This document shows, piece by piece, positions 36,415 to 50,100 of a stretch of DNA of 64,000 nt. The position numbers and the translations under genes are program-made. The DNA comes from Sphagnum magellanicum (lineage: Eukaryota; Streptophyta; Sphagnopsida; Sphagnales; Sphagnaceae), in NCBI GenBank assembly GCA_021904315.1, contig CM038908.1, positions 10,312,501-10,376,500 on the forward strand, given 5' to 3'. Below the pieces are notes generated by a model that did no database searches, was not told where the DNA came from, and saw nothing but the letters and a program-made list of their open reading frames with translations. Position 1 is the stretch's first letter, and every line of letters starts with the position of its first letter.

Positions 36415-36975
36415 TCTTATATATTAAAGCTATAGTGTCTGTCTGTTTGTCTGTCTGTTCGAACAGTGCCTGGAAAATTATTCCAGTCACTACCCATTCC
36501 TTGTCGTGTGCTTTGTAGAAGGGGGAGGGGGGGCCAGGTAAGTTGAAGAATTTCTTGATTTGGGAATTTCGATCTGTGTGACAGTTATCACCCAACTGAC
36601 AACTTCGAGGACCTGAACCGAGGTGGCCAGAATCCTTGATAAAGGACCTGAATTGAGATTCTCAGTACCCGGTCCAGACTTCGAGACGGACCTGAAACGA
36701 GGTTCCCAGAAAGAAAACCCGTCGTTGGGGACCTGAAACGAGGTCCTCAAAGAGAAAACCCATCGTTAGGGTCCTGAAACGAGGATGCACTCTTTTACTC
36801 ACCAACACTGAATTTGTTTTTTTTTTTTAATTAATTTTAAAAATTAAATATTTCATACCCTAAGAGCCGCTTGCTTCTTGTTCTTTGAAAAAACAGGCCA
36901 GGGCAGCCGCTGCAGGGGGCCGGGCGAGGTGCCATGGGTGGCTAGAGTGGCGTAGCCACGGGTTGCCCTCACTCG
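36415..36975 (+). mobile_element. Second non-autonomous Helitron-like element
   Basis: It starts TCTTATATATTAA, identical over 13 bases to the element at 16148, directly after an A. Both continue with a GTCTGTTTGTC stretch and a CAGT-CCTGG block. The proposed 3' end, CACTCG at 36970-36975 before a T, departs from CTRR by one base. A 7-bp stem, GTGGCTA/TAGCCAC (36938-36959), lies ten bases before CACTCG. The interior has four to five diverged copies of a GGACCTGAAACGAGG unit (36600-36790), and the last 80 bases are about 70% GC. The 5' end is more certain than the 3' end. Confidence 0.62.
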
Positions 36976-39768
36976 TATTATTAAAAGCTCTAAACCCACA
37001 TCATAATTGTTAACAAAATTTGGTTTCGAATATAATTAAAATGTGATTGATGTGATGAAAAGTGTTGTTGGTGGATGAAAGTAATAATAAAATTTATCAT
37101 ATTGAAAGGTCATAGAAACATCTAGTTACAATTTAATCACAACCTAGTTATAAATATGTCAAGAATCAAATGTAGTTGCAAAAAAAATCATAAATAGCTA
37201 CATGTGATATTTAATGCATGTAATCACAAATGTATTGATTACGAAAAATGAGTGAATGCAAGTTATGGTGGCTCATTTTTAATAAATAAAATACTCACAT
37301 GAGTCTTTAAAAAAAAATTATATATTATCCAAATGGATATGATTTTAAATTTCAAGAATTCATTAATGTAATCTTTGACTACTAAAATTTCACTCACTTA
37401 TGAAACCTTTTAAAACTAGGTCAAAACTCATATTGAAAAATGTTGTTGTTAGTTGGTATGGTGAAATCATTTCGAAAATCCTAAAAGAAAAACTTATAAA
37501 ATCCATAAGAATAAAATCCCATTTAGATATTTCAATTATGCACCCATTGGGCATTAAATTTTTGACAAACAAAAAAAATTCATTTCAAAAGGACTTAAGA
37601 AACCAAAATCTAATTCTAACCTTTCAAAGTTCATAACTACCATTTGGTTAAGGTTTCACAAAAAAAGATTTCACATTAAACTTTATGATTTCATTCTTCA
37701 ACCCATTTTAGTCATTATAAACAATTTGAAGTGGAATTCAATATGAATTTTGAATTTCTTAACAATCTAATCAATTAACAATCCATATTTTTAAACTTCA
37801 AAGTCCACTATTAATAATGAATGCACTATTTTCAAAAAATAATTGTGCAAATGTCTTCATAATCAAATTATTAATTTAAAATGAATCATCATTTAATGTA
37901 TTTAATATTAAATTATTCACCATAAGCATTTAAACAAAAAGCACCCTACAAAAATTAATACCATGATTCCAAAAGTGAACCACCATAGCTTGCATCCCCT
38001 TAAACAAGATATTTTCTAATGACACTTATACACATTAGTATAATATTTGTTTTTGTCATGAGAATTTTTTACCATTGCAAAAATCATGAATTTCTAATCC
38101 ATCACATTTTGCAACCAATCCTACTTTGCCTAACACATGTCATCATGGCAAGCAAACCCATTACTTTGTAAAACAATCACCTAAGTGGGTAGGGTTGGAT
38201 CATGTTTTAATGTTTGCACTTGACATGGTCACAATATTGTGTTTGTCTAATTGTCTTAATGATTCTAGGAGAACAACATTAATTCCTTTAGGTTTTATTA
38301 AAATCTTTTGGCATTGATTCACCAATTGTGACTCATATGGACGACACCTTATCACCACCAAAAGCAAAAGAAAAATGTTATTACCATGAGTTAACAGATG
38401 AGTTTCATGAGTAACCAAACTACTAAATGAATTGAATTGTAAATGGGATCTAATAATTATGTGCACATTGTCAAGTTCAACATCTACTCTAAGTTTCATA
38501 AAAAAGATTTAATTTGTTGACACCTAAATGGCATTTGTTATACAAACATGTTGATTTACAATAAATTTAGGGGAAAAAAACCTTTGAAATAAGTGAAGAA
38601 GGTATTACACTACTTTTTCACCTCTTTCAAAAGGGGATTAGTATATGATTAAGTCCATTGTAGACGCTTGACAAAAGTGGGGTTGCTTATGTCACCAAGA
38701 TTAGGGAATCATTGTTGCAACCTATTGTTAATGGGTCATAATGGGGGAGAAACATAGAAAATGTATATAGTTTGCCATTTTGTTCCACACTTTGTGGCAT
38801 TGTAAATTAGTGCATAGGTATGAGCTCACAAGGAGCTATTTGATTTTTTGTAGTTGAACAAACATAATGAGGTGGGTTATGACTTAATAGCAACACAGGT
38901 AACATATTATTAAATGCCACCATATCTATTATTGTAATGGCCCAATATATTTCTTTGACTTGTCATGAAATGAGACATACTATTGACAATCAAAGCTAGT
39001 AATGTTAATTCATATTTAGACATGCACAATATTTTGGTTTTGGATATTAATCATTTTTCCTTTCAACATATGCTAGTTGGATTCCAAGTGAAGCTTACAA
39101 CCTTAATTAAGTGCTTATGTAAGCATTGATGGATCAAGGTGGCATATCCAAAAATATAATTAATAAGAAACCAATGAAATTTGGCATAAACATTGGGGTT
39201 TCAATATTCTAAAGTTTCGCATCAAATATTATTTGACAATTTTTTGATGGGTAGAGTCCACACTCCATGGAAAATTATAGTCCCTTATATGACTCATAGA
39301 ACCAATCTTATCAAACTTGCAGATGGTGAGTAGAATGAAGGTCTATTATCAACATTATGTACAAATTGTTATGAAATATGTCTTTGCCTTGTCATTGCAA
39401 AGGATGTAGTGCTCATCCTCATTAACAATGTCTTGCAATATTCTATCCATAGCATACCAAAAATAGTTTCTTATTTCATATGTTACAAAAAAATACAAAA
39501 AATGTTTTTTAAAAAATACAAATACTTTTCCACATGCTCTAATTTTAAAACATTTGGAGATTTCAAAGTTATCAAGATCATGGAAACAAAAGTTGTTAAA
39601 ATCTTAAATACATGAAGCTTTAAGTTTTGGATATAGATATGTTAGCACCAACCAAATATGTTATGTTAAAATACATGACATTGTTGATGAAAATGACCAA
39701 ATTGACATCCCATGCAACAATGAGGCAAAATCACATTTAGGTCCTTTTTAATGTCCAAATCATGTTGG
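36976..39768. other. AT-rich intergenic DNA
   Basis: Long A/T tracts. A 99-codon minus-strand frame at 38200-38499 is open from an ATG but shows no recognisable domain. No repeats were recognised. Confidence 0.35.
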
Positions 39769-40363
39769 GTGAAAGCACACTATGGGGGGCTCGCTTTAAG
39801 CAAAAAAATGTACTATTTTTGGGTTTTTTTGGTATTTTTGGGGGGGTGGTTTTTCTTTGATTTCATCTAGCATTTTGATAAACATATAAAATTGATTTTA
39901 ATACAAAGGCCTCCAACATAATTTTTTCCATCTTTCAAAAGAAAATAGTTTTTCAACACACTTATGCTCATTTGAATGAAAAACTTGTCTAGATGTTTTT
40001 TGTGAAATCACATGAATCAAACTTTTCAATTATAATTGAGATGGTATAGTCAATTCATAATCAATATATGACTAAGTACTTCATCAAGTTTTGCAATTAT
40101 TTGAATCATTTAAAAAATATATTTGCGTTTTGCAATATATTGTGACAACATATAAATTCTCACAAATATACTCTGTAATCATTTCATATTAATCAAAAAA
40201 TGTAATTTCCTTTGACAATTTCATTATTTGGCTATTGAACTACCTTTTAAGTATAATTTATGGAAACCTCTTTTCATATTGGCTTGGTGGAAGTTGAAAG
40301 TTGCATAGTTTAGAAAAATAATATTTAGGATTACATTTTTTGGCCACCGTAGTGTGCTTTCAC
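39769..40363. mobile_element. MITE-like element with GTGAAAGCACACTA ends
   Basis: The left end GTGAAAGCACACTATGG is matched in inverse orientation at 40347-40363 (CCGTAGTGTGCTTTCAC) with one mismatch. A second block, AAAAAATGTA, is also inverted a little farther in. At 595 bases it has no coding capacity. Flanking target duplications are not clear, so the superfamily is not assigned. Confidence 0.68.
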
Positions 40364-43100
40364 TTTGTTGTGCTACCATATTTCTTTTATTGCAATCAAT
40401 CCATGGACCATAATTTGATCAAGTTCAATTAGTTGAAGGATGTGTTTATATATGATTTTGTGGCAATGAATAAAGTGTGTATTGGGGAAGATATATGCCT
40501 TATACACAAACATGGACACCAAGTTCAAGGCAAATGCCTTTGAATGCTACATTGAAGCTATACTGAATAATAAACATGAATGAATTATCATTCGTTGGGT
40601 TATGAATTTGAACATTAATGTCAAACATCTAATTTTTTATGTGAATTAGTAATGTAATGTATAGGATACTCATGAATTGAAATTTTGTATGAGACAACAT
40701 TTGCGCAAAAAACATTTATTTGCTATATAACCTACAACCATAGCACTTGTGAAACCAATTTTTGCAAAAAGAAATTTCATTTTAACCCTTATGTTACATT
40801 TTTTTTCTTTTTATGTGTTTCAAATGTCACATTTGAATTAGTTATGTATACATGAACAATATTGATTTGGGCACTAGTTGTTTATGTTGATCCTACCTTC
40901 TTACAAAACTATAAAGAAGATTTCTTACTTATGGAATTTTGGATAGGTCAAAAATGTGTGGTCTAACACAATATTGGCTACAAGTAGATGTAGAGGAAAA
41001 TTTTAGTAAGTGTTTGGATTTATTGGATTGTCACATGGATGTCAACATGTCACCTTGCATGACAAAACAAGTGGCCCCTAGGTCATAAAACCCTAATTAT
41101 AAGTGCATGACTACTTTATGTTAATTGAACTCTGACATGGACATAAACATGTCGTCATGCACAACATAAAATATATTAGTTTCATTGGTTCATGCAAAGT
41201 GCATATACTATGATGCTTTTAATTATTTTTCAAAACATTAAACTATAACCAATTTTGTGGTTATATAATCTTAATACAACTACCATTAGATTATATACCT
41301 CTTCATCATTTACACTTCCATCAAGACCCTTGTATCCCTTTTCTTTCCATTACATATTTAATTTTTCCGAGAAACATTTGACACAACCTAAATCTTGGAA
41401 TTAATACATGAAAATTTAATAGAATTTGTGATTTCATGTATATTTTAAAACCTAGGACATTTTTTAATCAATTTATAATGCACATCACAAGAAAAATTAA
41501 TGTTGATACAATATTACTATAATTGAGTAAATTATGTTGGAAATTTTATAATATTTTATAGTATATAAATTATCTAAAAAGTAAAGACATGTGGATTTAA
41601 TTTCATTATAATTTTTAAATATTGTAAATAAAATTATGATCGAAATTAAAGAAAATAAAATAAAATAATTGCATTTTAATTTCTCAAAAAAAAACTTTAA
41701 AATTAACGTAATGTCTTCACATTTTGAAATTTAAAAAAGCACTTGACAATTCAATTTAATTGTTCCATGCAAAACCAAATTGATCCTTCATCATGGCATT
41801 GGCAACTTATTCATTGGCATCAAAGAATCAGTCGTATTCCATCATATCTAAAGACTAAACAGGAGCTAATTGGATTGCCTTTAGCGTGCACATGGTAACG
41901 CACCACACATTTTGTCATCGTTATCAAAACAATAGAATTACCAAGTCACCAATTGACAAGGGTGGGAATATGAACCCTAACACATTGACCTAAAATTGCC
42001 AATGCCCACAAATTTCACACCAGTAGACTTCCCAAAATTAATGAAGGTTATTTTCATGCCATATCACATTTGATAATGTTTAATATCCATCCCCCCTTCC
42101 TTGCACACGTTGGAATCAAATCACAAGACACCTTTATTTGTGTTGGAGAATAATAGGTCTAAGTATGGGAAGCACAAAACAAGTGCAAATTGTTATGTGC
42201 AAATTGCAAATAAGACCCAAATTGCAAACTTTGAAAAGCTTACCCAAGAGCAACCTCCTATTGTATCTTTGATTGCTTTCTATATACAAATGGCTGCATG
42301 GATTTTCTTGGAGATTTTTTATGCTTCTTATTTGGATGAGCTCCATGATCAAGTAATTTCAAGTCTCTTAATGACCTTCCAATAATATGGATGAAATTGA
42401 TCAAACGATGAGATTAAAGCACAAAAAACTAGTGTTTGAGACGAAAATATATCATAACAATAGTCACAAAATTGTTCATGTGTTTGTAGCCTACAAACCT
42501 ATCTCCTTTGCAACCAAGTAGGTTGTGTCCCTACCTACTTTCGTCCATTTTACAGACCTAATTCCATGTTTGTAAATGGAAACATATGAAAACTTGACAA
42601 TCTTTTAGAGTTATACATGAAGCTATAGTTGGAACTTGAGGAAAGATGTTATCCAATGTGCCCAAATCAAATCATGTCTCATATTATTTTGAAATGATCA
42701 ACCAATCAAATTATAAGGACAGATTTTTCAATTAGTGATGGTGGGAATTTTTCAACCCATCATGACAATTATATGGAATGCTCATTGTTGGAGCTATATT
42801 TAAATCCACGTAGAATGAGAGTCTGAAATCATATGCTTAAATAATTTTACAATAATTTTGGTAACTAATCAACACAATTACCATATGGAAATTTTCTAAC
42901 TGCTAATAATTGCAAAATAATCTGATGGTTATTTTCACATAAGTGTGCATAATCATGGTGATGATAACTTTATGGAATACATATAAACTTCTAATAGATC
43001 ACTTGGCATTGAAAATAATAAATCTGCATAATTGTATGTTTCTATTATTACCGTGGTGTTATTTACATGTTGCTAATGCTTCACCAGTTCATATGTTTTA
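40364..43100. other. AT-rich intergenic DNA
   Basis: No gene is supported. A 94-codon frame at 42101-42385 (+) is open but unrecognised. The stretch at 41780-42070 is slightly GC-richer than its surroundings without a clear cause. Confidence 0.35.
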
Positions 43101-44160
43101 GGGTTGGTACCAAATTATAAATGAAGAACCTAGGAAGTCTATGATGAAAAAACTTGCTAGTAAATATTATTGCGGGGCATCAAGCCCTCAACCTTAAACC
43201 CTAAGTATGTTAAACCCCAAATTTGGTTAAATCTTCTTTGGATGAATTGCAAGTAAAAAGTACACCTTAATAATTTCTCAAAAGTCCTGAAATTTTTTTG
43301 TCATAATTACTTAATCCGGAATCTGCTGGCCCCTAGAAGTTGAGTACGTGACCCTAGAAAACTTGTAAACTCCAACAGTGCTCAGTATGTGACCCTGCAA
43401 ATTCAAATTGATTGAAGAAAAATCAAAACATGTCGCTTTGGCTTAGCAAAATGGTTTTGGCCTAACATTTGTGCAGAGTTTGCTGAGGCTAGTAACAGGC
43501 ACAGCAGAGCCTAAACACCTGCGAAAGAAGAGTGTAATAAATATGATCTGACTTCTCTGCTCCCTGTTTTTGATCGACCAATCACAATGATTGGTCCAGA
43601 TTGTGTGCTATTAGGTAGGTCCCACCTATGTGCAGACCCTCCGTTTTAGTCTTATGGGCGGTGTTGGAAAAAAGTAAATAACTAAACTTTGATGTGAGAA
43701 ATATTTTGGCAGGGTCACATGCGGAGCACGCCTGGAGATGCTCTAACAAGGTATGCATGCAAATTTTGGGCAAAATTTCGACCTGTTTTGATCTTTTAGG
43801 GGCTGATAGCAAATAATAAAAGAAGAAGCTAGTAAGTCTATGATGAATGAACTTACTAGTAAGTATGTAAGGTTTATGACGGGTTTAGGGTCTCGGGTGC
43901 AAGAACTTCCGAAATTCAGCGATGGCAGTAAAGAAGGAGATCTGATTGCGCGGAGTTTGCTTTCGGGGAATTCAGGCATGCAGAGTTCCGCAATTTGACG
44001 ATGGCGGTGAAGAAGAAGATTTGATCTGATGGGGCGGAGTTTTTCTTTTCTTTTCTTTTCTTTGGGGCTGTCTGTTCCTTTTATCCGCGGGTTCTATGGA
44101 GCTCCTGTAGTGTCGATGCAAAACGGGGTCTAGGCGTGGGCGTACAGGGAACGCTAGCTA
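43101..44160 (+). promoter_or_regulatory. Upstream region of the PPR gene with duplications
   Basis: A roughly 66-base segment at 43102-43167 recurs at 43800-43866 (both with AAGTCTATGATGAA). A tandem duplication of about 78 bases lies at 43909-43986 and 43988-44045, with GATGGCrGTrAAGAAGrAGAT in both copies. An exact 9-bp hairpin, GACCAATCA/TGATTGGTC, sits at 43576-43596. A TTTTC pyrimidine run at 44038-44063, about 100 bases before the start codon, resembles the pyrimidine patches of plant core promoters. No classical TATA box was recognised. Confidence 0.5.
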
Positions 44161-47100
44161 ATGACGATCATCACCTTCTCATCGCGCCGTCTTCTTTTGT
44201 TGTCGTCTTTCTCCTCTCGAAGATTGTCCCATTCCCTGGCTGCTGTTGCTGCAGAAACTTGGCCTTCAGGTTTGTTTTGTTTTTTTGCTTTTTGGTTATT
44301 TCCTTTCGTCTTGTGAGACTTTGTGAATGTAGATGCCATTTTTGCTCGCACCGTGTAACTTTAGGAAAGTTGTGGGGGAGTAGACAGTCCTTGTTTTTTT
44401 TTTCCCGTGGCATTTTTTTAGGGTTTAAGGATGCTGGACAGCTAAAAATCTTCCTTTCAGTACAATTATTGATATGTAAGACGCATCCCAAACAGAATCC
44501 ACTAGTTGTGTTGAAGGATTTCTGCGCCATTCAGTTGTCTAGGTTTTCAAGAAATGTGAGTTGCTGCACAATTGAATTCTGCTTTGAATCACAGCAAGAA
44601 AATGCCCACGGATGTCAGGTTTTTTTTGCATAAGCAGAACTTTCTTCAGGAAATGACAATTCTCAATCTATGTGTCTCTCCAGGTTTAGGGTGTCGGAAT
44701 ACTTTGAACTGTGCATTTGTGGTTTAGGTTTTAGGGTTTTGTGCAAAGTGCTGAGAATTCATTGGAGCGTTCATTGTCCTAGATTTCTAACATCATTTTC
44801 CTTGACTGAGAAATCTGTGCAGACTCAGAGAATTGGCTTGATGATGCAACAGCAGTTGCAGAATCAGTTGCAGTGCGGGGTGATGCATCTAATGAGAACT
44901 CTCATCAAAGAGGTCAGAAGAGTAGAGAAAGTGGACGGCCACAAGACTGTTTGCAGGAGAAGTGTAACTCCAAGTTTGAGGTTGAAACAGTGACTGATGT
45001 ACCAAAACTGTTCAACCTTCTCAAGAAGAAGAGGTTTAATGAATTACTAGTGGCTCATGATGCTATGGTAGCAGCAAAAAGCTCAGCCTGCAAGGAAATG
45101 AGCATTGCCACATACTCACGCTTGATGACTCAGTGTGGTCGGGAGCTGGGGCCTGAAACTGTCCTTCCAATTTTCAAACGCATGCTACAGGCAGGGGTTA
45201 CCCCTGATGTGGTTTCTTACACAATTGTTATACAAGCTTTTATGGAGATGGAAACAAAGGTTGAAATGACCTCTGCCTGGGATCACATGACTAGGAATGT
45301 GAGCTGAAACTATTTCTTAAGTGTCACTTCCTGGATGTCTTTGAAGGGTTTCTGATGATGATCATTTGTTAGTTCCTTTGCTGCACTAATTGCAGGATAA
45401 TCAATTATGTTTTTTGAGGCAGATTCAATCTGTAGTACCAATATTGGAACGAAGTTTCTACTCAGATCTTTGTGGTTTGTGATGTGTATAGCAAGGTAAG
45501 AGAAGCTCTGAGTCCTCCACTTCTGCTCAGGGAGTATGGGCTACCAGAGCCCTTGAACTATTACGAGAGATGCGGGCAAAAGGATTAGTTCCCAACATGT
45601 TGACCTACAAGCCGATAATCGCATGGCTTGCTGCCAAAGGCAATGTTACACTATACCATGAATTCACAAAGTACATGGATGAAGATGGAGTCCCTCAAGA
45701 TGGAGTGTTCAAAAAAAATGAAATTCAATTTGCTCTTAGTGCTGGTGACCTTGAGAGGGCAAAAGGCCTCTACCTTGCAGCCAAGAAAGAAAATGTGCAA
45801 CTGGTTACAACGCTTGATGGTGAGTTATTTATGTAGAACCCTTGACCTTATTCTAGAGTCATTGGTATCAAAGTCAAAGTGCAGATACATGCAATGGCTT
45901 GGCCTGTTTGGTAGGTTGAACTTGCTTCCAGGTAATATAGTTGACAATGTACATCACCTGGTGTCAGTTTTTTTCTCACTCAGTATCTTAGCTTGAATTG
46001 ATACATTCTTGAGTAAAAGCTCTCAAAACTCACCACAGACAGCCACATTATCAAAGGCCAACAAACTCACTTCCAATTTCAATGGACTCTAGGGTGGATG
46101 ACTGCTTAGAATTTCCTGCTGATGGGGGGCAGGATTGGGGGGACATGGATGAGACAGCCCAGTTCATATTGGAGTTTGCAACAGCTGATAAAGTTGCTGT
46201 GGTGGTGGATCTACTTCCCAAGGTGTTACCTAATGTAAGATCAAGCAGAAGCATCAGTGCTGCCTTCCGTTGTCTTGGCAAGCATGGCCAGCATGAGACT
46301 GCTTTACAGTGTTTTGCTATACTGAAAGAAAAGGGTATGCAATCACTGGTTGTGTCCTTGTTGTAAACAGATCTAGACAGGCCTCTGTTCTAGCATTGCT
46401 TACTAGAAGCCAGAAGGTGCTTCTGGCTACTGTTCTGGACTGCAAGCATTTGTTGCTTTATTATGAGTGGCTTCAGATTTGTAAAACTGAGTGTATGAAC
46501 CTCTCAGCTGAGTGACCAGAGAGAAAGTGCCTTACAGGGGTTGCATTGTTGTGCCTTGGACAAGCTCATGAGATGGTGATTGCATGGATGAAACTGGACA
46601 GGTACCAGTGCAAAGGACAGGAGCTTTGTCTTGACTGCCTACATCCTTGGCTATACTAAAAGAGATAAGGTATTTGGGATTACAAGTTCATACGTAGGCA
46701 GGTGCTTTGGCTCAATGATTGAATGGGTCACCATCCTGTTTAAAACTTTGCTGCAGATGAAAGGTTGCACAAAGCTAATGCTGGGCTTGGTTTCCAGCTG
46801 GATGATGCAGTAAAGGCTTTTCGAGAAGTAGAGGAGAGGTTTCAAGTGAAGCCGCTAGCCTCTATGTTTAACATCCTCATTGATTTCTCTTGCAGGCAGG
46901 GCGAGGTAGGACACCTTTTTCTTTGTCTGAGACAGAAATGCTAATGATCGGGCCAAGCAAACATTTGATTTGTTTATGGCGCTGTTTGAAAATGTATGAG
47001 TATTTAGAGCTCACAACTTGCTCCATGCTGACAGATTTCTCAAGGTCTGGATTTTTTGGATGAGATGCAACAAAGAGGACTGGTTTTATCACATTTTTCT

Positions 47101-50100
47101 TTCAATCCTTTCATTCGTGAGTTTGCTCGGTGGACAATGATTGAAGAGGTACGACTTATGCATGTGCATCTCCACAATAAAGAAGCAAAATATTCTGATA
47201 ACACTCCTGTAGACCCAAAAGCTTAAGTGACAAAACTAGTTTTGCCAAGGACTAATTAACAACTTCAGAATGCTAAAGAACTTTCACAAAGCTCTTGTGA
47301 ATCCTGTTAATTCTCCTGGAGGATGCATATGAGTGAGAAAGGGAGTGTGAGTCTTTAGATATTTCCCAGGAGTCATGTTGTAGCATTAAGCCCATGCCCA
47401 GTTTGTACTCAAGTCAGGAGAGTTTGATGAAGAAAAATGGTCAGTGGGAGTGCAGTTAAACCTTTGCTGCTATACTCTTGTGGGCACAGACCCTGTGCCC
47501 AGTTTGGTTGTAGCAAGAAAGAGTGAAGAAGAGCAGGAGGGTCAGGTAGAGGGGAGGGAATGCAATATGGAGTTGGCTATTGCCTTCATGAAGGCATGCA
47601 CTAGAAGTGGGACTTTGATACAGATGATTGGTTTGGGTCTTTCAGATTTTCCCCTAGGACCCCCTCTTACATGCATCAATTTGCAGTGGATGGAGAGAAG
47701 GAGAGGAAATTGGACATCTATGAAATGAGTGAATTTGGTGGGATACAGGCATTTGAGATGAAGGCAGCCATGCACAGGGTCAGTGTGCAGCCATCTGTGG
47801 TGACATACCACTCCCTAATTGGAATTTGTGTAAAGCTTGGGGACGTAAGTAATTTTCATCATCCCAGTGCCTGTTCCTATCAATGTCTCCTCACTCTGTT
47901 GTTCAGTTTAACTAGAGACCTTGTTGCGCAAGTTGGCTATTGTACACCAAGTTGTACAACACCTCACTGGCATGTTTTTAACAATTATTCCTACAGATGG
48001 AGAGGGCACATAATCTTTTCCTGGAAATGAAGGAGTGTGGTGTGGTGACAAACACACAGTGCTTCAACCCTCTCATTATAGGATTTGCCACCCAGGTGAA
48101 TCTCTCTTTTGTCCTTCTGAATCTGCTGAAGCCTTGCACCAAAGTTTAACCATGGTGGGGCTTCAGGATGTATTTCTTTTCGTCTGCTCCTTAGTAATCT
48201 GAGCATGTTTGTATTGTTGTGGTGATTAGGGAAGGTTTGATCGAGCACTGTCTGTCCTGAAAGAGATGGAATTGGCAGGTGTGAAGCCTGATGTGACCAC
48301 CTATCGGTTTCTCATTTTTGCATGCTCACGTACAAGAAATCAGGAAAAGGCAGTGCAGGTAAATGACTATTGGTCAATCACAATGCTGGCTTAGATTTGA
48401 TTGCAAAAAAGACTTAAGGACATAGTTGACAGCTGGGTGTCTTCCTGTTGGAGCATATCATGCCTGGAGAGACATTGTGCATTCACTTCATTGTTTTGGA
48501 TTGCAGTTATATGATGAGATGCAGGAGCACGGAATAAAGCCAAATCAGTCAATCTTCACAGTGATGGCAACTGTTTTCGCAAAGTGTGGGAACCTTGATC
48601 GTGGAATCAAGGTCAGATTTCCAACTTTTCCGTTTTTGTAATTTATTGTGTAAGTAGGATGATTTTATTTTCTCAAATTCTTTGTCTTCGTGCTGGTTTT
48701 GAGGGTTTCCCATCTGATATTATCGCTTCACTTGTTAAACGGCAGATGGTGAGGGCTATAGAGAAGAGTGGAGAGCGAGCAGGAACTGAGACAAAAAGTG
48801 CCATTCTGTCAGGCTTGGCTCTGGCTGGGCGCCTTGATGAAGCTTTTGCCTTGTATGATGAGATCAAAAAAGAAGGTGTCCTTCCTTGTGCATATGCTGT
48901 TGGCACTCTTGTGGTGGGTACTTTCCTCTGTTCTGATAAATACACTTCCAAACTCTCCCAGGATTCTTTTATGCAACTTTCTCTGTGCAACTTGATTCAA
49001 CATCAAGCAGCACATCTCATTGGTGTGCTCTGTTTGATAACTTTTGAATTTTATTGAATCTTTAGAAAAGCAGTCCACTTTGTATGCATCTTCGTTGCAT
49101 TTCACATTGCTTGAGCTTATCTTTCCAGACAATTTTTTTAAACAACTTTTGAAGCATGTTCTATGTGTTTTGCTTCTCCTTTTTGACTTAAGTAATGCTG
49201 TCCGGTGCCACAATTACAAAGGGAATCACATGCCTATTCCTGGGTTGGGGATAAGGATTCTCATCAGGATAGGCTTCTGGTGATGAGCAGGCAGCAGTAG
49301 GGAAGGCAGGGGATTTGGATCGAATGTTTGAGCTTTTTGAGGAAAGCCGTAGTGACAATCAATGGCTAAATTTGAACCAACGCCAGCGAGCTGAGCACCT
49401 TAACATCCGCTGCATCAATGTGGTGCTTGGCTGTATCCGCAATAACCAGCTTGGGTACTGTCCTTCATCTGAAACCTCCTTTCTGGTGTCCTCAGATCAT
49501 GCAATTGAACAGATTAACACATCCATTCATTTTAGCACATCTCCCAACATGTCTACTGGAAATTATGAACTCCCTGTCTACTTCTGAAGGTTTCTGTTTA
49601 CTCATGATGAATGTAACATTGTAATTGGAACAGAAGAGCTATAAAATTTCTGAAGCAAGTGAAGGAGGAGGGCATCGCAGATGAGGGTGTTCTCTTCGAA
49701 AAGGTCAATCTTCATCCTTTCCTGAGCAGTTTCTTTTGTTAGTTTCCCTAATTTACCCTCAATTGATGCAAGGTATCATGAGATTGACGAGGACCACTTT
49801 TCTTTGATCAGATTTTCTTGCACATCTCAAACGGAGGAGAAGACGAGAACGAGATGTGCTGGTTGGATGTGGAGGATGGGTTTACAGTGGTGGCTGCAAT
49901 GCGTGAGTTGGGTTTGCGTCCTTCACGAATTTCATTGGAAGCTCTTCTTGATGGATGCGCTGCCATGAGTGACCCTGAACACGCGCAAAGAGTGGTCCAG
50001 GAAATGGAGCAGGAGGGTCTGTGTTTGAATATCTTCTCCATGATCAGGTATCAACTGATGCCTTCCCCATTAAATTTAGCAATTCATTTGTGTGTTTTGT

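Noticed and set aside
41950-42010. B-box-like GGTTCATATTCC on the minus strand as a tRNA or SINE
   Set aside because: No A-box at the proper spacing and no cloverleaf could be drawn.
44171-44530. Open frames on the minus strand over PPR exon 1 and intron 1
   Set aside because: They mirror the pyrimidine-rich plus strand and lack any motif; the plus-strand exon fits splice sites and phase.
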